Assembly: GCF_020524625.1 (NCBI RefSeq)
Contig: NZ_JAIVLL010000002.1
Coordinates: 124,001-188,000, forward strand
Direction of reading: 5' to 3'
DNA from: Brevundimonas poindexterae
GTDB taxonomy: Bacteria > Pseudomonadota > Alphaproteobacteria > Caulobacterales > Caulobacteraceae
Length of the DNA: 64,000 bases
Positions 55,701 through 64,000 of the stretch are shown here, piece by piece. Each line of letters begins with the position of its first letter. Position 1 is the stretch's first letter. Position numbers and translations under genes: made by a program. The notes below the pieces were generated by a model. It was given only the letters and a program-made list of their open reading frames with translations. It was not told the DNA's origin and searched no databases.

Positions 55701-56570
55701 ATGACGCTGGTGACGCGTTTCGCCCCGTCGCCGACCGGGCGTCTGCACAAGGGCCATGCCTTCTCGGCGCTTACGGCCTGGACCGCCGCGCGGGAGGCTG
55801 GCGGGCGGTTCCTGCTGCGCATTGAGGATACGGACTTCACCCGCTGCCGGCCCGAATATGAGGCCGGGGTGCTCGAGGACCTGGCCTGGCTGGGGCTGGA
55901 CTGGGAGACCCCGGTGCGGCGCCAGTCCGACCACCGCGCGGCGTACGACGACGCCCTGGAGCAGTTGCGCGCGAAAGGCCTGCTGTATCGCTGCTTCCGG
56001 ACACGCAAGGAACGGCTGGCGCTCGCCGGAGTGGCGCCGCATGCCGACGATCCGGCGGACCCGGCGGCCTTTACCGGGGGCCCGCATGCGCCGGAGGAAG
56101 AGGCCCGGCGGCTGGCGGCCGGGGAGCCCTTTGCCTGGCGGTTGTCCCTCGAGCAGGCCCGCCGGAAGCTGGGCGACCTGTCGCGGCTGAGCTGGATCGA
56201 GGAAGGCGTCGATCCCGGCCTCCATCACGCCCGGCCCGAGGCGCTGGGCGATATGGTCATGGGCCGCAAGGATATCGGCGCGGGCTATGTCATCGCCTCG
56301 GTGATCGACGATGCCGCCCAGGGCATCACCCATGTGATCCGGGGCGAGGATCTGGTCCCCATGACCTCGATCCAGAGAGTGCTGCAGGCGCTGCTGGACC
56401 TGCCCACCCCCATTTATCGTCATCATCCGCTCCTACTGGACGATCAGGGGAAGCGGTTTGCCAAACGCGACGGGGCCGTCACACTGGCGCAAATCCGGGC
56501 GGACGGCACATCGCCGCGCGCCCTGAGGGAGCAGTTGGGCTTCCGCGAACCGACAGGGAGCGAACCATGA
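55701..56570 (+). CDS. gluQ: glutamyl-Q tRNA(Asp) synthetase
   Basis: This 289-residue protein is a truncated glutamyl-tRNA synthetase without an anticodon domain. It carries FAPSPTGRLHKGHA (HIGH-like) and KRFAKRDGA (KMSKS-like). GluQRS attaches glutamate to queuosine in tRNA-Asp. Only one cysteine (YRCFRTRKE) remains where the E. coli enzyme has a zinc-binding set. ATG at 55701 gives the usual N-terminus. It overlaps the serine hydrolase by four bases. Confidence 0.92.
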   Translation: MTLVTRFAPSPTGRLHKGHAFSALTAWTAAREAGGRFLLRIEDTDFTRCRPEYEAGVLEDLAWLGLDWETPVRRQSDHRAAYDDALEQLRAKGLLYRCFRTRKERLALAGVAPHADDPADPAAFTGGPHAPEEEARRLAAGEPFAWRLSLEQARRKLGDLSRLSWIEEGVDPGLHHARPEALGDMVMGRKDIGAGYVIASVIDDAAQGITHVIRGEDLVPMTSIQRVLQALLDLPTPIYRHHPLLLDDQGKRFAKRDGAVTLAQIRADGTSPRALREQLGFREPTGSEP

Positions 56571-57721
56571 TGCTGAACCGACGTCTGGCTCTGGCCGGAA
56601 TGGGCACTGTTCCTGCCCTCGGGCTCGTCGTGCCGGCACGGGCCCGGGATGCGGCCTCGGTCGTCGAGGCGGCGCTCGACTCGGCCTTTGCCGCGACCCA
56701 GGCCGTGGGTCTGGGCGCCGCCCTGGTCTCGCGCGAGGGTGTGGTAGCCCGGGGCGTGCGGGGCGTGCGCCGCCGGGGCCAGACCGATCCGGTCACGGTC
56801 GACGACCGCTGGCATCTGGGCTCCAACACCAAGGCCATGACCGCGACCCTGTTCGCGCGGCTGGTCGAACAGGGCCGCGCGAGCTGGGACCTGAAGGTCG
56901 TCGACGCCCTGCCCGGCGATCACGATCCGGCCTGGGCCGGTGTGCGGGTTGTCGATCTCATGCAGCATCGCGCGGGGTTGAAGGACGACGATGTGCTGGG
57001 GCAGGCCTGGTTCATGACGGCCCGGGGCGATCCCGCGAGCCTGCCCGAGCAGCGGCTGGCCGTGGCGCGAAAGGCACTGGCCTCGGCGCCCGGCGGCACC
57101 CCCGGTCAGTTCCAGTACGGCAATGCCAACTACATGGTCGCGGCCGCAGCCATGGAGGCGATCACCGGTCAGGACTGGCAGGCGCTGATGATGGCGCAGG
57201 TGTTCGAACCGCTGGGCATCACCTCGGCGGGGTTCGGGGCACCGCGTGAGCCCGCGCCCTGGGGCCACCGGGAAATGGGCGGAACGAGCGTCTCGCTGCC
57301 ACCCTCGCATCCCGGCTCGGACAATCCGGCGGCGCTGGGTCCGGCGGGGACGGTGCATATGACGATGGAGGACTACGGCCGTTTCCTCGCCGTCTTCCTG
57401 AGCGACGGGGGCGATTTGCTGGCGTCGGACTCGATCACGCGGCTGACGACGCCCGTCACCACACCCCCGCCGGCCTATGCCTGTGGCTGGATCGTGCTGA
57501 ACCAGCCGTGGGCCGGTGCGGACGGGACGACACCGGGGCCGGTACTGGCGCACGACGGCTCCAACACAATGTGGTACGCCTCGGCCGCCGTCGCCCCGGC
57601 GCGGGACCTGGCGCTGATCGCCGTCAGCAATGACGGCACCGCCGGCGCGCAGGCCTGCCCGGCCCTGCTGCGCGCGCTTATTGCCGGACTCGCGGTCGCC
57701 GAAGACGGCGGGGTCGTCTAG
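56567..57721 (+). CDS. class C beta-lactamase-like serine hydrolase
   Basis: This 384-residue exported protein (signal about residues 1-27) has the SxxK motif SNTK at S86-K89 and a YGNANY Tyr motif, as in class C beta-lactamases and DD-peptidases. Many such proteins are esterases or peptidases rather than beta-lactamases, and no ampR regulator is present. It is coupled to gluQ by an ATGA overlap and has GGGAG upstream. Confidence 0.88.
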   Translation: MMLNRRLALAGMGTVPALGLVVPARARDAASVVEAALDSAFAATQAVGLGAALVSREGVVARGVRGVRRRGQTDPVTVDDRWHLGSNTKAMTATLFARLVEQGRASWDLKVVDALPGDHDPAWAGVRVVDLMQHRAGLKDDDVLGQAWFMTARGDPASLPEQRLAVARKALASAPGGTPGQFQYGNANYMVAAAAMEAITGQDWQALMMAQVFEPLGITSAGFGAPREPAPWGHREMGGTSVSLPPSHPGSDNPAALGPAGTVHMTMEDYGRFLAVFLSDGGDLLASDSITRLTTPVTTPPPAYACGWIVLNQPWAGADGTTPGPVLAHDGSNTMWYASAAVAPARDLALIAVSNDGTAGAQACPALLRALIAGLAVAEDGGVV

Positions 57722-57730
57722 TAGACCCTG

Positions 57731-58492
57731 ATGAAGCGCGATCTGGCCGACTTCTGGAATCTGTTGTGGGAGGCGGCGCTGGGTCTGTGCGCGGCCTTTG
57801 CCATGCTGAACCTGTTTGCCCCGCCGCAGGACCTTCCGTGGAAACCGCTCGATCTGGACCGGCCGATCGGTCAGGCGACGGCGGCCAAGGTCGACGATTT
57901 CGAAATCTCGCGCCTCGCCTCGCAGGAGGAGGTACGCGGCGTGACCGAGGCCTGCATGCAGGTGCTGCGTGAGGCTGGCGTTCAGGTCGAGCGCGCGCCG
58001 GACCGCGACGACGGCGGCTTCTGCGTGGTGCGGGGCGCCGTGCGGATCACCGGGGGCGATGTGACGCCGCTCCGGCCCGGCGGACTGGTGATGCAGTGCC
58101 CGCTGGCGGTCCGCTATGTCATCTGGGACCGGCAGGTCCTGCGCCCGGCGGCCCGCGAGACCTTCGGCAGCGAGGTCGCCAGCGTCGAGAACTACGGCTC
58201 CTATTCCTGTCGCCGGATCTACGGGAAAGACGACCCCAAGGCCCGCCCCAGCGAGCACGCCCGGGCCAATGCGCTGGACGTTTCGGGCGTCCGGCTGGAG
58301 GACGGGCGGGTGGTCAGCGTCGCCTCGGACTGGGAGGGGCGCGGACGCTCGGGCGCCGAAGGCCGGGGTTTCCTGAAGCGTGTCCGCGACGGCGCCTGCC
58401 GGGTTTTCTCGACCGTTCTGACGCCGGATTACAATGAGGCGCACGCCGATCACCTGCATCTGGACGGGGCGCCACGCGGGCTGTGTGCCTGA
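57731..58492 (+). CDS. extensin-like protein
   Basis: This 253-residue protein has a single N-terminal membrane segment (about residues 15-30) and an extensin-like C-terminal domain with VSSxNYGSYSC-like VENYGSYSCRRIYG, HARANALDVSG and DHLHLDG. The HxxxxxxxD and HxH arrangement resembles zinc peptidoglycan peptidases of the LAS type. It is 9 bases after the serine hydrolase, so they form an operon of possible cell-wall enzymes. Confidence 0.85.
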   Translation: MKRDLADFWNLLWEAALGLCAAFAMLNLFAPPQDLPWKPLDLDRPIGQATAAKVDDFEISRLASQEEVRGVTEACMQVLREAGVQVERAPDRDDGGFCVVRGAVRITGGDVTPLRPGGLVMQCPLAVRYVIWDRQVLRPAARETFGSEVASVENYGSYSCRRIYGKDDPKARPSEHARANALDVSGVRLEDGRVVSVASDWEGRGRSGAEGRGFLKRVRDGACRVFSTVLTPDYNEAHADHLHLDGAPRGLCA

Positions 58493-58685
58493 TCCGGCTC
58501 CCCTCGGGCGCGAATCAATTCCGGTTGACCAAAAGCCCCCGACGCGAGACAACCCCTACGCAGCCCGGATTTGCGCGGTGTCCAAAGCCGCGGGTCGCTC
58601 CTTCGCCTGAACGAGCTTTATCCAGACGGGTTGACGGACACCCATCAGGGTGTTCGCCTGGAAAGCGCGTTTACGGAGACGCATT

Positions 58686-58889
58686 ATGGCGACCGGTACG
58701 GTCAAATGGTTCAACCCCACCAAGGGGTACGGTTTCATCCAGCCGGATGGCGGTGGGTCGGACGTGTTCGTCCACATCACGGCCGTTCAGCAAGCCGGCC
58801 TGGCCGGTCTGGATGACAACGCCAAGGTCGAATACGAGCTGGAAACCCAGCGCGGCAAGACCTCGGCCGTGGGCCTCAAGCTCCTCTAG
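58686..58889 (+). CDS. cspA: cold-shock protein CspA family
   Basis: This 67-residue protein has the two RNP motifs KGYGFIQPD and VFVHITAV and the WF start. It is an RNA chaperone. The 193-base gap before the start is long for this genome and probably includes a structured 5' leader, as in cspA genes. GGAG 9 bases upstream is the ribosome site. Confidence 0.96.
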   Translation: MATGTVKWFNPTKGYGFIQPDGGGSDVFVHITAVQQAGLAGLDDNAKVEYELETQRGKTSAVGLKLL

Positions 58890-58915
58890 GAGCGACTGAG
58901 GTTTCAGACCTTTGC

Positions 58916-58943
58916 GGGCGCGGACTCTTCGGGGTCCGCGCCC
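58916..58943. terminator. cspA terminator (bidirectional)
   Basis: A perfect 10-bp stem GGGCGCGGAC/GTCCGCGCCC with an 8-base loop is followed by GTTTC. It sits between the convergent cspA and EamA genes. Confidence 0.75.
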
Positions 58944-58946
58944 GTT

Positions 58947-59900
58947 TCAATTCCGCAGCGCCCCGCCCGAGCCCGGCGGTGTCATGACAGGGCCGGCCGG
59001 CGGGGTCAGGCGACTGGCGCGCTGGGCCAGCACCACCCCGGCCAGCACCAGCAGGCCGCCGATCGCCTGGACCGGGGTCAGGGCCTCGGCAAAGATCCAC
59101 CAGCCCAGCAGGGCCGCGACCACCGGCTGGATCAGGATGGTGACGGCTGTCACCGAGGTCGGCAGCCGCCCCAGCGCCCAGGCCACGCCGCCCTGCCCCA
59201 CCACATGCATCAGGCCCAGCCCCGCACAGGCCCACCAGCCCGACGGCCCTGCGGGCAGGATGTCCTCGCCCAGCAGCCAAGCCACCAGCCACAGCAACGG
59301 CACCCCGGCGAGGGTAGCCCAGAAGGTCACACGCAGCGCGCCGGCCGTGCGCCGCGCGGCCTTCACCGCGAGGAAATAGCCCGCGTACCAGACCGCCACC
59401 GACAGCGAAAACAGGTCGCCCAGCAGCGGGTCGGTGCCCTGACCGCCATCGGCCCCTGCGGCCATGGCAAAGGCCCCGGCCAGGGCGAGCGCCAGCGCCA
59501 CCACAAACCCCCGGCCCGGCCGCTCGCGCCACATCACCCAGGCGAACAGGGTCACGACCACGGGCGTCAGGTTGCAGAGCACCGTCGCATTGGCGACCGA
59601 GGTCATGACGATGCCGTAGTGCCAGAAGGCCAGATCCAGGACGAAGAACAGCCCGGCCAGCAGCATCCAGCGCGACGGGGCTCCGGGGCCCCGTTCCTCA
59701 CCCCCTCGGGTGGCGGTCAGCAGCGTCAGCAAGGGCAGGGCGAACACGAACCGCCAGAAGCCGGCGGCCGCCGGCCCCGTCTCGGTCAGGCGCACGAGGA
59801 TCGGGGCGAGACCCAGCACCATGGCCGCCAGCACCAGCACGGCTAGCGGAAAGGCTCCATGGCGGGTGGCCGAGCGGAAAGGGGCGAAAAGCCGGGTCAT
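58947..59900 (-). CDS. EamA/DMT family transporter
   Basis: This 317-residue protein has ten membrane helices in two EamA halves (VLRPF-type repeats; APILVRLTETGPAAAGFWRF and LPTSVTAVTILIQPVVAALLGW). Members export amino acids or metabolites; the substrate is unknown. It is convergent with cspA and divergent from ubiA. Confidence 0.88.
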   Translation of the reverse strand: MTRLFAPFRSATRHGAFPLAVLVLAAMVLGLAPILVRLTETGPAAAGFWRFVFALPLLTLLTATRGGEERGPGAPSRWMLLAGLFFVLDLAFWHYGIVMTSVANATVLCNLTPVVVTLFAWVMWRERPGRGFVVALALALAGAFAMAAGADGGQGTDPLLGDLFSLSVAVWYAGYFLAVKAARRTAGALRVTFWATLAGVPLLWLVAWLLGEDILPAGPSGWWACAGLGLMHVVGQGGVAWALGRLPTSVTAVTILIQPVVAALLGWWIFAEALTPVQAIGGLLVLAGVVLAQRASRLTPPAGPVMTPPGSGGALRN

Positions 59901-59950
59901 GATCGCCTCTATCTCTTCTCCCCGAGGCCGGGAAGGCGCTATCAGGGGGC

Positions 59951-60988
59951 ATGACCGCTCCCCTTCCCGACGCTGGCCAGAACTGGGTCGATCGCCATGC
60001 GCCCGAGGGGCTGAAGCCGTGGCTGAAGCTGGGGCGGTTCGACCGGCCCGTCGGCATCTGGCTGCTGCTGCTGCCCGGCTGGCAAGGGATCATGCTGGCG
60101 GTCGCGTCGCTGGAGCCGGACGCGCCGCCGCTGGTGCTGGTCTGGCTGGTGATCGCCTTTGCCATCGGCGCCTGTCTGATGCGGGCAGCGGGCTGTGCCT
60201 TCAATGACATCGTCGACCGGGACATCGATGCGAAGGTGGCCCGCACGGCGGCCCGGCCGGTCGCCTCGGGACAGATATCGGTCAAAGGCGCATGGGCCTT
60301 TGTCATCGGCTGCTGCCTGATCAGCCTCTTGATCCTGCTGACGCTGAACCTGACCGCGGTGATGCTGGGTGTGGCGTCGCTGGCGCTGGTCGCGGCCTAT
60401 CCCTTCATGAAGCGCATCACCTGGTGGCCCCAGGCGTGGCTGGGCCTGACCTTCAACTGGGGGGCGCTGATGGGGTTTGCGGCAGCACTGTCGGGCTCGT
60501 TCCTGCTCGCATGGTACCGTGAGGCGACCACGCTGGAGATCTGCGGCACCAACTGGACCATCCACCCGTGCACGATCGCTTACAGTGCCAGGCTGATCGA
60601 TCTGTGGCCGACGGCCCTGCTGCTCTACTTCGGCGGGGTGTTCTGGACGCTGGGCTATGACACCATTTACGCCCTTCAGGACATCGAGGACGATGCGCTG
60701 GCGGGGGTGAAGTCCTCGGCCCGGCGGCTGGGTGGCAAGGTGCGCGACGGCGTGGCCTTCTTCTATCTGATCGCGGCGATCCTTGCGGCGGGTGCGGCCC
60801 TCGTCGGGGGTCTGTCGCCGCTGTTCTGGATCGGCTGGCTGGCCTATGGGACGCATCTGGTCTGGCAGGTGCGAAAGGTCCGCGCCGACGATCCGCAGGG
60901 CGCGCTTCGCCTGTTCAAATCCAACCGCGACGCCGGTGTGCTGTTGTTGATCGCGCTTGGCCTTGGGGCGGTCCCGATCGGGGTCTAG
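59951..60988 (+). CDS. ubiA: 4-hydroxybenzoate octaprenyltransferase
   Basis: This 345-residue membrane protein has the two Asp-rich prenyltransferase motifs NDIVDRDIDAKVARTAARP and DTIYALQDIEDD. It adds the polyprenyl tail to 4-hydroxybenzoate in ubiquinone synthesis. An insert of about 25 residues (WYREATTLEICGTNWTIHPCT) between helices is unusual to my eye and may be lineage-specific. Confidence 0.92.
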   Translation: MTAPLPDAGQNWVDRHAPEGLKPWLKLGRFDRPVGIWLLLLPGWQGIMLAVASLEPDAPPLVLVWLVIAFAIGACLMRAAGCAFNDIVDRDIDAKVARTAARPVASGQISVKGAWAFVIGCCLISLLILLTLNLTAVMLGVASLALVAAYPFMKRITWWPQAWLGLTFNWGALMGFAAALSGSFLLAWYREATTLEICGTNWTIHPCTIAYSARLIDLWPTALLLYFGGVFWTLGYDTIYALQDIEDDALAGVKSSARRLGGKVRDGVAFFYLIAAILAAGAALVGGLSPLFWIGWLAYGTHLVWQVRKVRADDPQGALRLFKSNRDAGVLLLIALGLGAVPIGV

Positions 60989-61013
60989 AGTGGCGCGAAC
61001 ACAGGAGTTTTCC

Positions 61014-61874
61014 ATGCGTCCCTCCCCGACCCACAGACTGCGCCTGCCGATGATGGCGCTGGGACTGGCCCTGCCGCTGGCGCTCGCCGCCTGCAATCGC
61101 GACCGGGAAGAGCCCGCCCCCGCCGAGGCCCCCGCCGAAGCCCCGGCGCCGGGCATGGAAACGCCGGCGGCCTCGCCGTCCAACCTGACCTTTGCCGACA
61201 AGACGCCGCACGCCACCGTGTCGCTGACCCTGCCCGAGGGCATCAAGGCCGAGCCCGACCTGCACGCCCGCATCTATGCCGAGGAGGTCCGCAACCTTCG
61301 CCAGTTCGAGGAGGGCGCCTTTGGCGCCCGCACCGAGGCCGAGGGCGACGAGGGCATGCCGCCGTTCGAGAAGACCGTGACCCTTTCGATGGCGGGCCAG
61401 ACCGAGCGGCTGTTCAGCCTGAAGCGCGTCGACTTTGACTATTCCGGTGGGGCCCACCCCAACACCCTGTCGACCGGCCTGCTCTGGGACCGCTCGGCCA
61501 AGCGGCTGATCGGCGCCGCCGAGCTGTTCCGCAAGGACGCCGATCTGACCGCGCTGGACCAGGCCCTGTGCACCGCCATCAATGCCGCCCGACGCCAGCG
61601 GGTGCCCGACGCCCGCACCGTGACGCTGACGGCGCGCGACGGCTGGGCCTGCCCCCGGGCGCGCAACACCGCCTTCGTGCTGGCCCCGGGCGATCAACCG
61701 GGCAAGGCCGGGGGGCTGATCTTCCTGATCGGCCCGTATCAGGTCGGCCCCTATGTTGAAGGCGCCTACGAGATCGCCATCCCGCAGAACGCCTTCAGAA
61801 GCCAGATTTCCCCGACCTATGCGTCGGAGTTCGCCGGCCAGCTGCGGCGGACGGGGGACGTCACGCCGCGCTGA
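61014..61874 (+). CDS. DUF3298/DUF4163-type lipoprotein
   Basis: This 286-residue lipoprotein (lipobox ALAAC) has an Ala-Pro-Glu linker and a domain with the DUF3298 pattern (FDYSGGAHPNTLSTGLLWD, FVLAPGDQPGKAGG, GPYQVGPYVEG). These domains occur in RsiV-type anti-sigma factors and in lipoproteins of unknown role. GGAG upstream of 61014 fixes the start. It is 9 bases from the convergent hydrolase. Confidence 0.85.
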   Translation: MRPSPTHRLRLPMMALGLALPLALAACNRDREEPAPAEAPAEAPAPGMETPAASPSNLTFADKTPHATVSLTLPEGIKAEPDLHARIYAEEVRNLRQFEEGAFGARTEAEGDEGMPPFEKTVTLSMAGQTERLFSLKRVDFDYSGGAHPNTLSTGLLWDRSAKRLIGAAELFRKDADLTALDQALCTAINAARRQRVPDARTVTLTARDGWACPRARNTAFVLAPGDQPGKAGGLIFLIGPYQVGPYVEGAYEIAIPQNAFRSQISPTYASEFAGQLRRTGDVTPR

Positions 61875-61883
61875 CCCTGTCGC

Positions 61884-62819
61884 CTAGTCCGCGAGGAAGC
61901 GGTCGACGATTTCGCTGAACCGCTCGGGCTGGTCCGCCATGATGAAGTGGCGGCTGTCATCGACCCGGATCAGGGTGACGCCCGGCAGGGTGGCGTACTC
62001 GCGCTGCCACATCGCATCGGCCATGGCGGGCGGGGCGCCGCCGTTCGCATCCGCGGCATAGACAGCCCAGACCGGCGTGGTCATGTCGGCCAGTCCCGGA
62101 CGCAGGTCGGTCAGCATGACCTCCTTGATGGCGGTGGCCAGAGCCTGACGGTCCGAGTCCATGCTCCAGACGACCATGGCGGCCTGGGTGACGGGGTCGT
62201 TGGCATAGCCGGCCGCGCCTTGCTGCTGGCCCGCGCGGAAGCTGGCGTCATCGGCCGAAAGGGTCGCGGCGGCGGCCTGTTCGGCGAAGGGGCGCGCCGT
62301 ATCGACCGTCACCTGCGGTCCGAACAGGGCCGAGAAGAAGGGCAGGCTGTCGACACTCATCACCTTGCCGACGAGGGCGGGGTGCTGCTGGGCCAGCATC
62401 AGGGCGCTCATGCCGCCCATGGAGTGGCCGATGACCGCGGGCGATTGCAGGCCCGTCTCAGTGATATAGCGGGCCAGTTCGTCGATCACCGGCTGGACGA
62501 AGGGGCCGTCGCCATGGACCCAGGGCTCACCCGCAAACCCGGCCAGCTGGACCATATGCACCCGGTGGGTGGCGGACAGGCGCTCGGCCTCGGCCCGCCA
62601 GACCTCGCGCGAGGAGGCGTATCCGGGGATGAAGATGACGTCGGGCCCGGTGCCCAGCACCTCGACCGACAGCCGGTCGGAGGTGAAGGCGGGCGCGCTC
62701 TGGGCAAAAGCCATACGCGGCACGATCAGGCTGACGATGCCGCCGGCCAGCAGCAGGGCCGAGGCGAGGAACAGGGCGCGCAGAACCGAGCGCCCCAGGA
62801 AGGGACGAAGATGCAACAT
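61884..62819 (-). CDS. alpha/beta hydrolase
   Basis: This 311-residue exported protein (signal about residues 14-38) has the nucleophile elbow GHSMGG and late DDSRHFIMADQP, supplying Ser and His; an Asp lies in AVYAADANG. It is last in a three-gene run with the HTH regulator (30 bases after) and membrane protein. Substrate is unknown. AAGGAC lies upstream of the ATG. Confidence 0.88.
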   Translation of the reverse strand: MLHLRPFLGRSVLRALFLASALLLAGGIVSLIVPRMAFAQSAPAFTSDRLSVEVLGTGPDVIFIPGYASSREVWRAEAERLSATHRVHMVQLAGFAGEPWVHGDGPFVQPVIDELARYITETGLQSPAVIGHSMGGMSALMLAQQHPALVGKVMSVDSLPFFSALFGPQVTVDTARPFAEQAAAATLSADDASFRAGQQQGAAGYANDPVTQAAMVVWSMDSDRQALATAIKEVMLTDLRPGLADMTTPVWAVYAADANGGAPPAMADAMWQREYATLPGVTLIRVDDSRHFIMADQPERFSEIVDRFLAD

Positions 62820-62849
62820 GGGAAATGTCCTTGGATTGGGCCTGAGGGA

Positions 62850-63047
62850 TCAGGCGTGCGGGTTTTCGAAGATGTCTTCCACCGGGCGGTCGAACACCAC
62901 GGCGATGCGATAGGCGAGGTCGAGCGAGGGGTCGTGTTTCTCGGTCTCGAGGGCGTTCACGGCCTGGCGCGAGACCCCCAGTTCCTGGCCCAGTTGTTCC
63001 TGGGTCCAGCCGCGCTCGACGCGCAGCAGTTTGAGGCGGTTCTTCAT
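62850..63047 (-). CDS. HTH (Xre family) regulator
   Basis: This 65-residue protein is a single helix-turn-helix (RVERGWTQEQLGQELGVSRQAVNALETEKHDPSLDLAYRI) with a short VFDRPVEDIF tail, as in the small YozG-like Xre regulators. It has no dimerisation or ligand domain. The start codon overlaps the stop of the upstream membrane gene by one base (TGATG). The palindrome at 63448-63465 upstream of the operon is the likely operator. Confidence 0.88.
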   Translation of the reverse strand: MKNRLKLLRVERGWTQEQLGQELGVSRQAVNALETEKHDPSLDLAYRIAVVFDRPVEDIFENPHA

Positions 63048-63427
63048 CAGCGGCTGCTCCGGATGAACACCGGCATGAAGCCCATCAAACCCCAGAAGAC
63101 GACATAGACCCACCAGCCCTGGATGTGCGGAGCCTCGGCGAACTTCTCGGCGAACCCCCAGAAGACGCTCAGGGCGAAGGTCATGCCGGCGGCGAGAATG
63201 AACCGCTTGGCCGTGACGCCGGCGACGAACTCGTCGCTGTCGCGGATGAAGGCCAGGGTCGCCCAGATCTGTCCGGCGACCGGCGCGGCGACGGCCGCCG
63301 CAAGGACCCAGCCGCTGACGCCGCCGATGGTGTCCAGCGCGCCCCCGACGGCCAGCACCAGGGCGACGACATAGCCGAGCATGAAGAATACGGTTCGAAA
63401 GGTGTAAGCCTTGGCTGCGGATGTCAT
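63047..63427 (-). CDS. four-helix membrane protein (DUF2178-like)
   Basis: This 126-residue protein has four membrane helices (about 10-29, 36-54, 75-92, 101-118) and a conserved acidic stretch RDSDEFVAGVTAKR between helices two and three. It is typical of small membrane partners of Xre regulators. The function is unknown. AGGAGG 9-14 bases upstream fixes the ATG at 63427. Confidence 0.78.
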   Translation of the reverse strand: MTSAAKAYTFRTVFFMLGYVVALVLAVGGALDTIGGVSGWVLAAAVAAPVAGQIWATLAFIRDSDEFVAGVTAKRFILAAGMTFALSVFWGFAEKFAEAPHIQGWWVYVVFWGLMGFMPVFIRSSR

Positions 63428-63492
63428 GTCATGTCCTCCTGACTGAATGTAAGGATGACCTTACACTGTCTTCATGTCATGTCAACCTGACT
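63424..63492. promoter_or_regulatory. operator region: palindrome inside direct repeats
   Basis: A perfect 7-4-7 palindrome, TGTAAGG-ATGA-CCTTACA (63448-63465), is flanked by a 21-base direct repeat (TCATGTCATGTCnnCCTGACT) at 63424-63444 and 63472-63492. The first repeat unit covers the start codon and ribosome site of the membrane-protein gene. Confidence 0.7.
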
Positions 63493-63560
63493 TTTCGTCA
63501 GGATCGCCTGACTAGCAGCCGCCCTTTTGTCCGTTGCCGAAAAGGACGGTAGAGTGGGCC

Positions 63561-64000
63561 ATGCCTGCCGCTCCCCGCATTGCTCCCGGCCAGTTGTTCG
63601 CGCCCGAAGAGTGGGCGCCGTTCCAGTCGCGCAGTGCGGTGGCCGGGCCGCTGCTGGTGCTGCATTGCTGGGGGGTGATCGCGCTGGCGGTGGCGCTGGG
63701 GATCTGGATCCCCTGGCTGATCCCGCTCAGCATCATGATCGTCGGCACGCGCCAGCTGGGGCTGGCGATCCTGATGCATGAGGCGGCGCACGGGGCGCTG
63801 TCGCGCAATCTGAAGCTCAACGACTTTCTCGGCCACTGGCTGTGCGCTGTGCCGATTGGCGCGTCGCTCAACAACTATCGCCCCTATCATCTGTCGCACC
63901 ACCGCTTTGCCCAGCAGGCCGAGGACCCGGACCTGGTCCTGTCGGCCCCCTTCCCCGTCAGCCCCGCCTCGCTGCGGCGGAAGCTGATCCGAGACCTGAC
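63561..64000 (+). CDS. fatty acid desaturase (3' end outside window)
   Basis: The 146 visible residues include two membrane helices and two histidine boxes, HEAAH and HLSHH, of the di-iron fatty acid desaturase family. Third-box and C-terminal residues lie beyond the window. The substrate could be a fatty acid or another lipid. Confidence 0.85.
   Translation, partial: MPAAPRIAPGQLFAPEEWAPFQSRSAVAGPLLVLHCWGVIALAVALGIWIPWLIPLSIMIVGTRQLGLAILMHEAAHGALSRNLKLNDFLGHWLCAVPIGASLNNYRPYHLSHHRFAQQAEDPDLVLSAPFPVSPASLRRKLIRDL

Overview
The window is a contiguous piece of chromosome from a high-GC alphaproteobacterium of the order Caulobacterales. Brevundimonas or a close relative fits best; this is inferred from gene content, as no database search was possible. 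The signature is the combination of ChpT, CckA, PopZ, a CarD/CdnL regulator, a flagellar export operon that runs into cckA, and CtrA-type TTAA-N7-TTAA sites at flagellar promoters. Almost all of the sequence is densely coding. There is no insertion sequence, prophage, CRISPR array, integrase or rRNA operon.

Layout. 1-1961: 3' part of chpT, a single-domain response regulator and cheR. 2027-8547: a membrane M28 peptidase, a GNAT-nitrilase fusion, a tiny membrane protein, a repeat-rich spacer and recA with a LexA-like box. 8695-12842: alaS and a nine-repeat WG protein. 12843-15259: a small accessory island of four orphan genes, each preceded by a copy of the same ~50-bp repeat. 15260-21718: two DUF2939 proteins, icd, small lipoproteins and a DUF885 protein. 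21788-29718: the flagellar and cell-cycle block (cckA, flhB, fliR, fliQ, then an acyltransferase on the other strand, then fliE, flgC, flgB and divergent fliO-fliP). 29832-36922: HU, a large TPR protein, DUF983, tRNA-Cys, a PCMT-like protein, TolC and PopZ. 37102-50776: valS, tlyA, an RNA methyltransferase, a radical SAM protein, tRNA-Arg, a SUV3-like helicase, fdxA, cdnL, a cytochrome c lipoprotein and rpmB. 50890-64000: M1 aminopeptidase, transglutaminase, HNH nuclease, TRIC-like channel, AlkA-type glycosylase, gluQ, a serine hydrolase, an extensin-like protein, cspA, an EamA transporter, ubiA, a three-gene HTH operon and the 5' part of a fatty acid desaturase.

How the genes work together. 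CckA passes phosphate to ChpT, which passes it to CtrA. CtrA is not in the window, but probable CtrA sites lie in front of fliQ and between flgB and fliO, so both ends of the relay are visible. FliO, FliP, FliQ, FliR and FlhB are the flagellar export gate and its assembly factor; FlgB, FlgC and FliE are the proximal rod and its base. RecA, the AlkA-type glycosylase and the HNH protein are DNA-maintenance or DNA-cutting functions. AlaS, ValS, GluQ, TlyA, L28, both tRNAs and the RNA methyltransferase serve translation.

The observations I rate highest are the repeat-per-gene island at 12.95-15.24 kb, the HTH operon with a perfect 18-bp palindrome framed by a 21-bp direct repeat at 63.42-63.49 kb, the perfect FNR/FixK half-site pair at 49.27 kb, and the acyltransferase gene placed inside the flagellar block.
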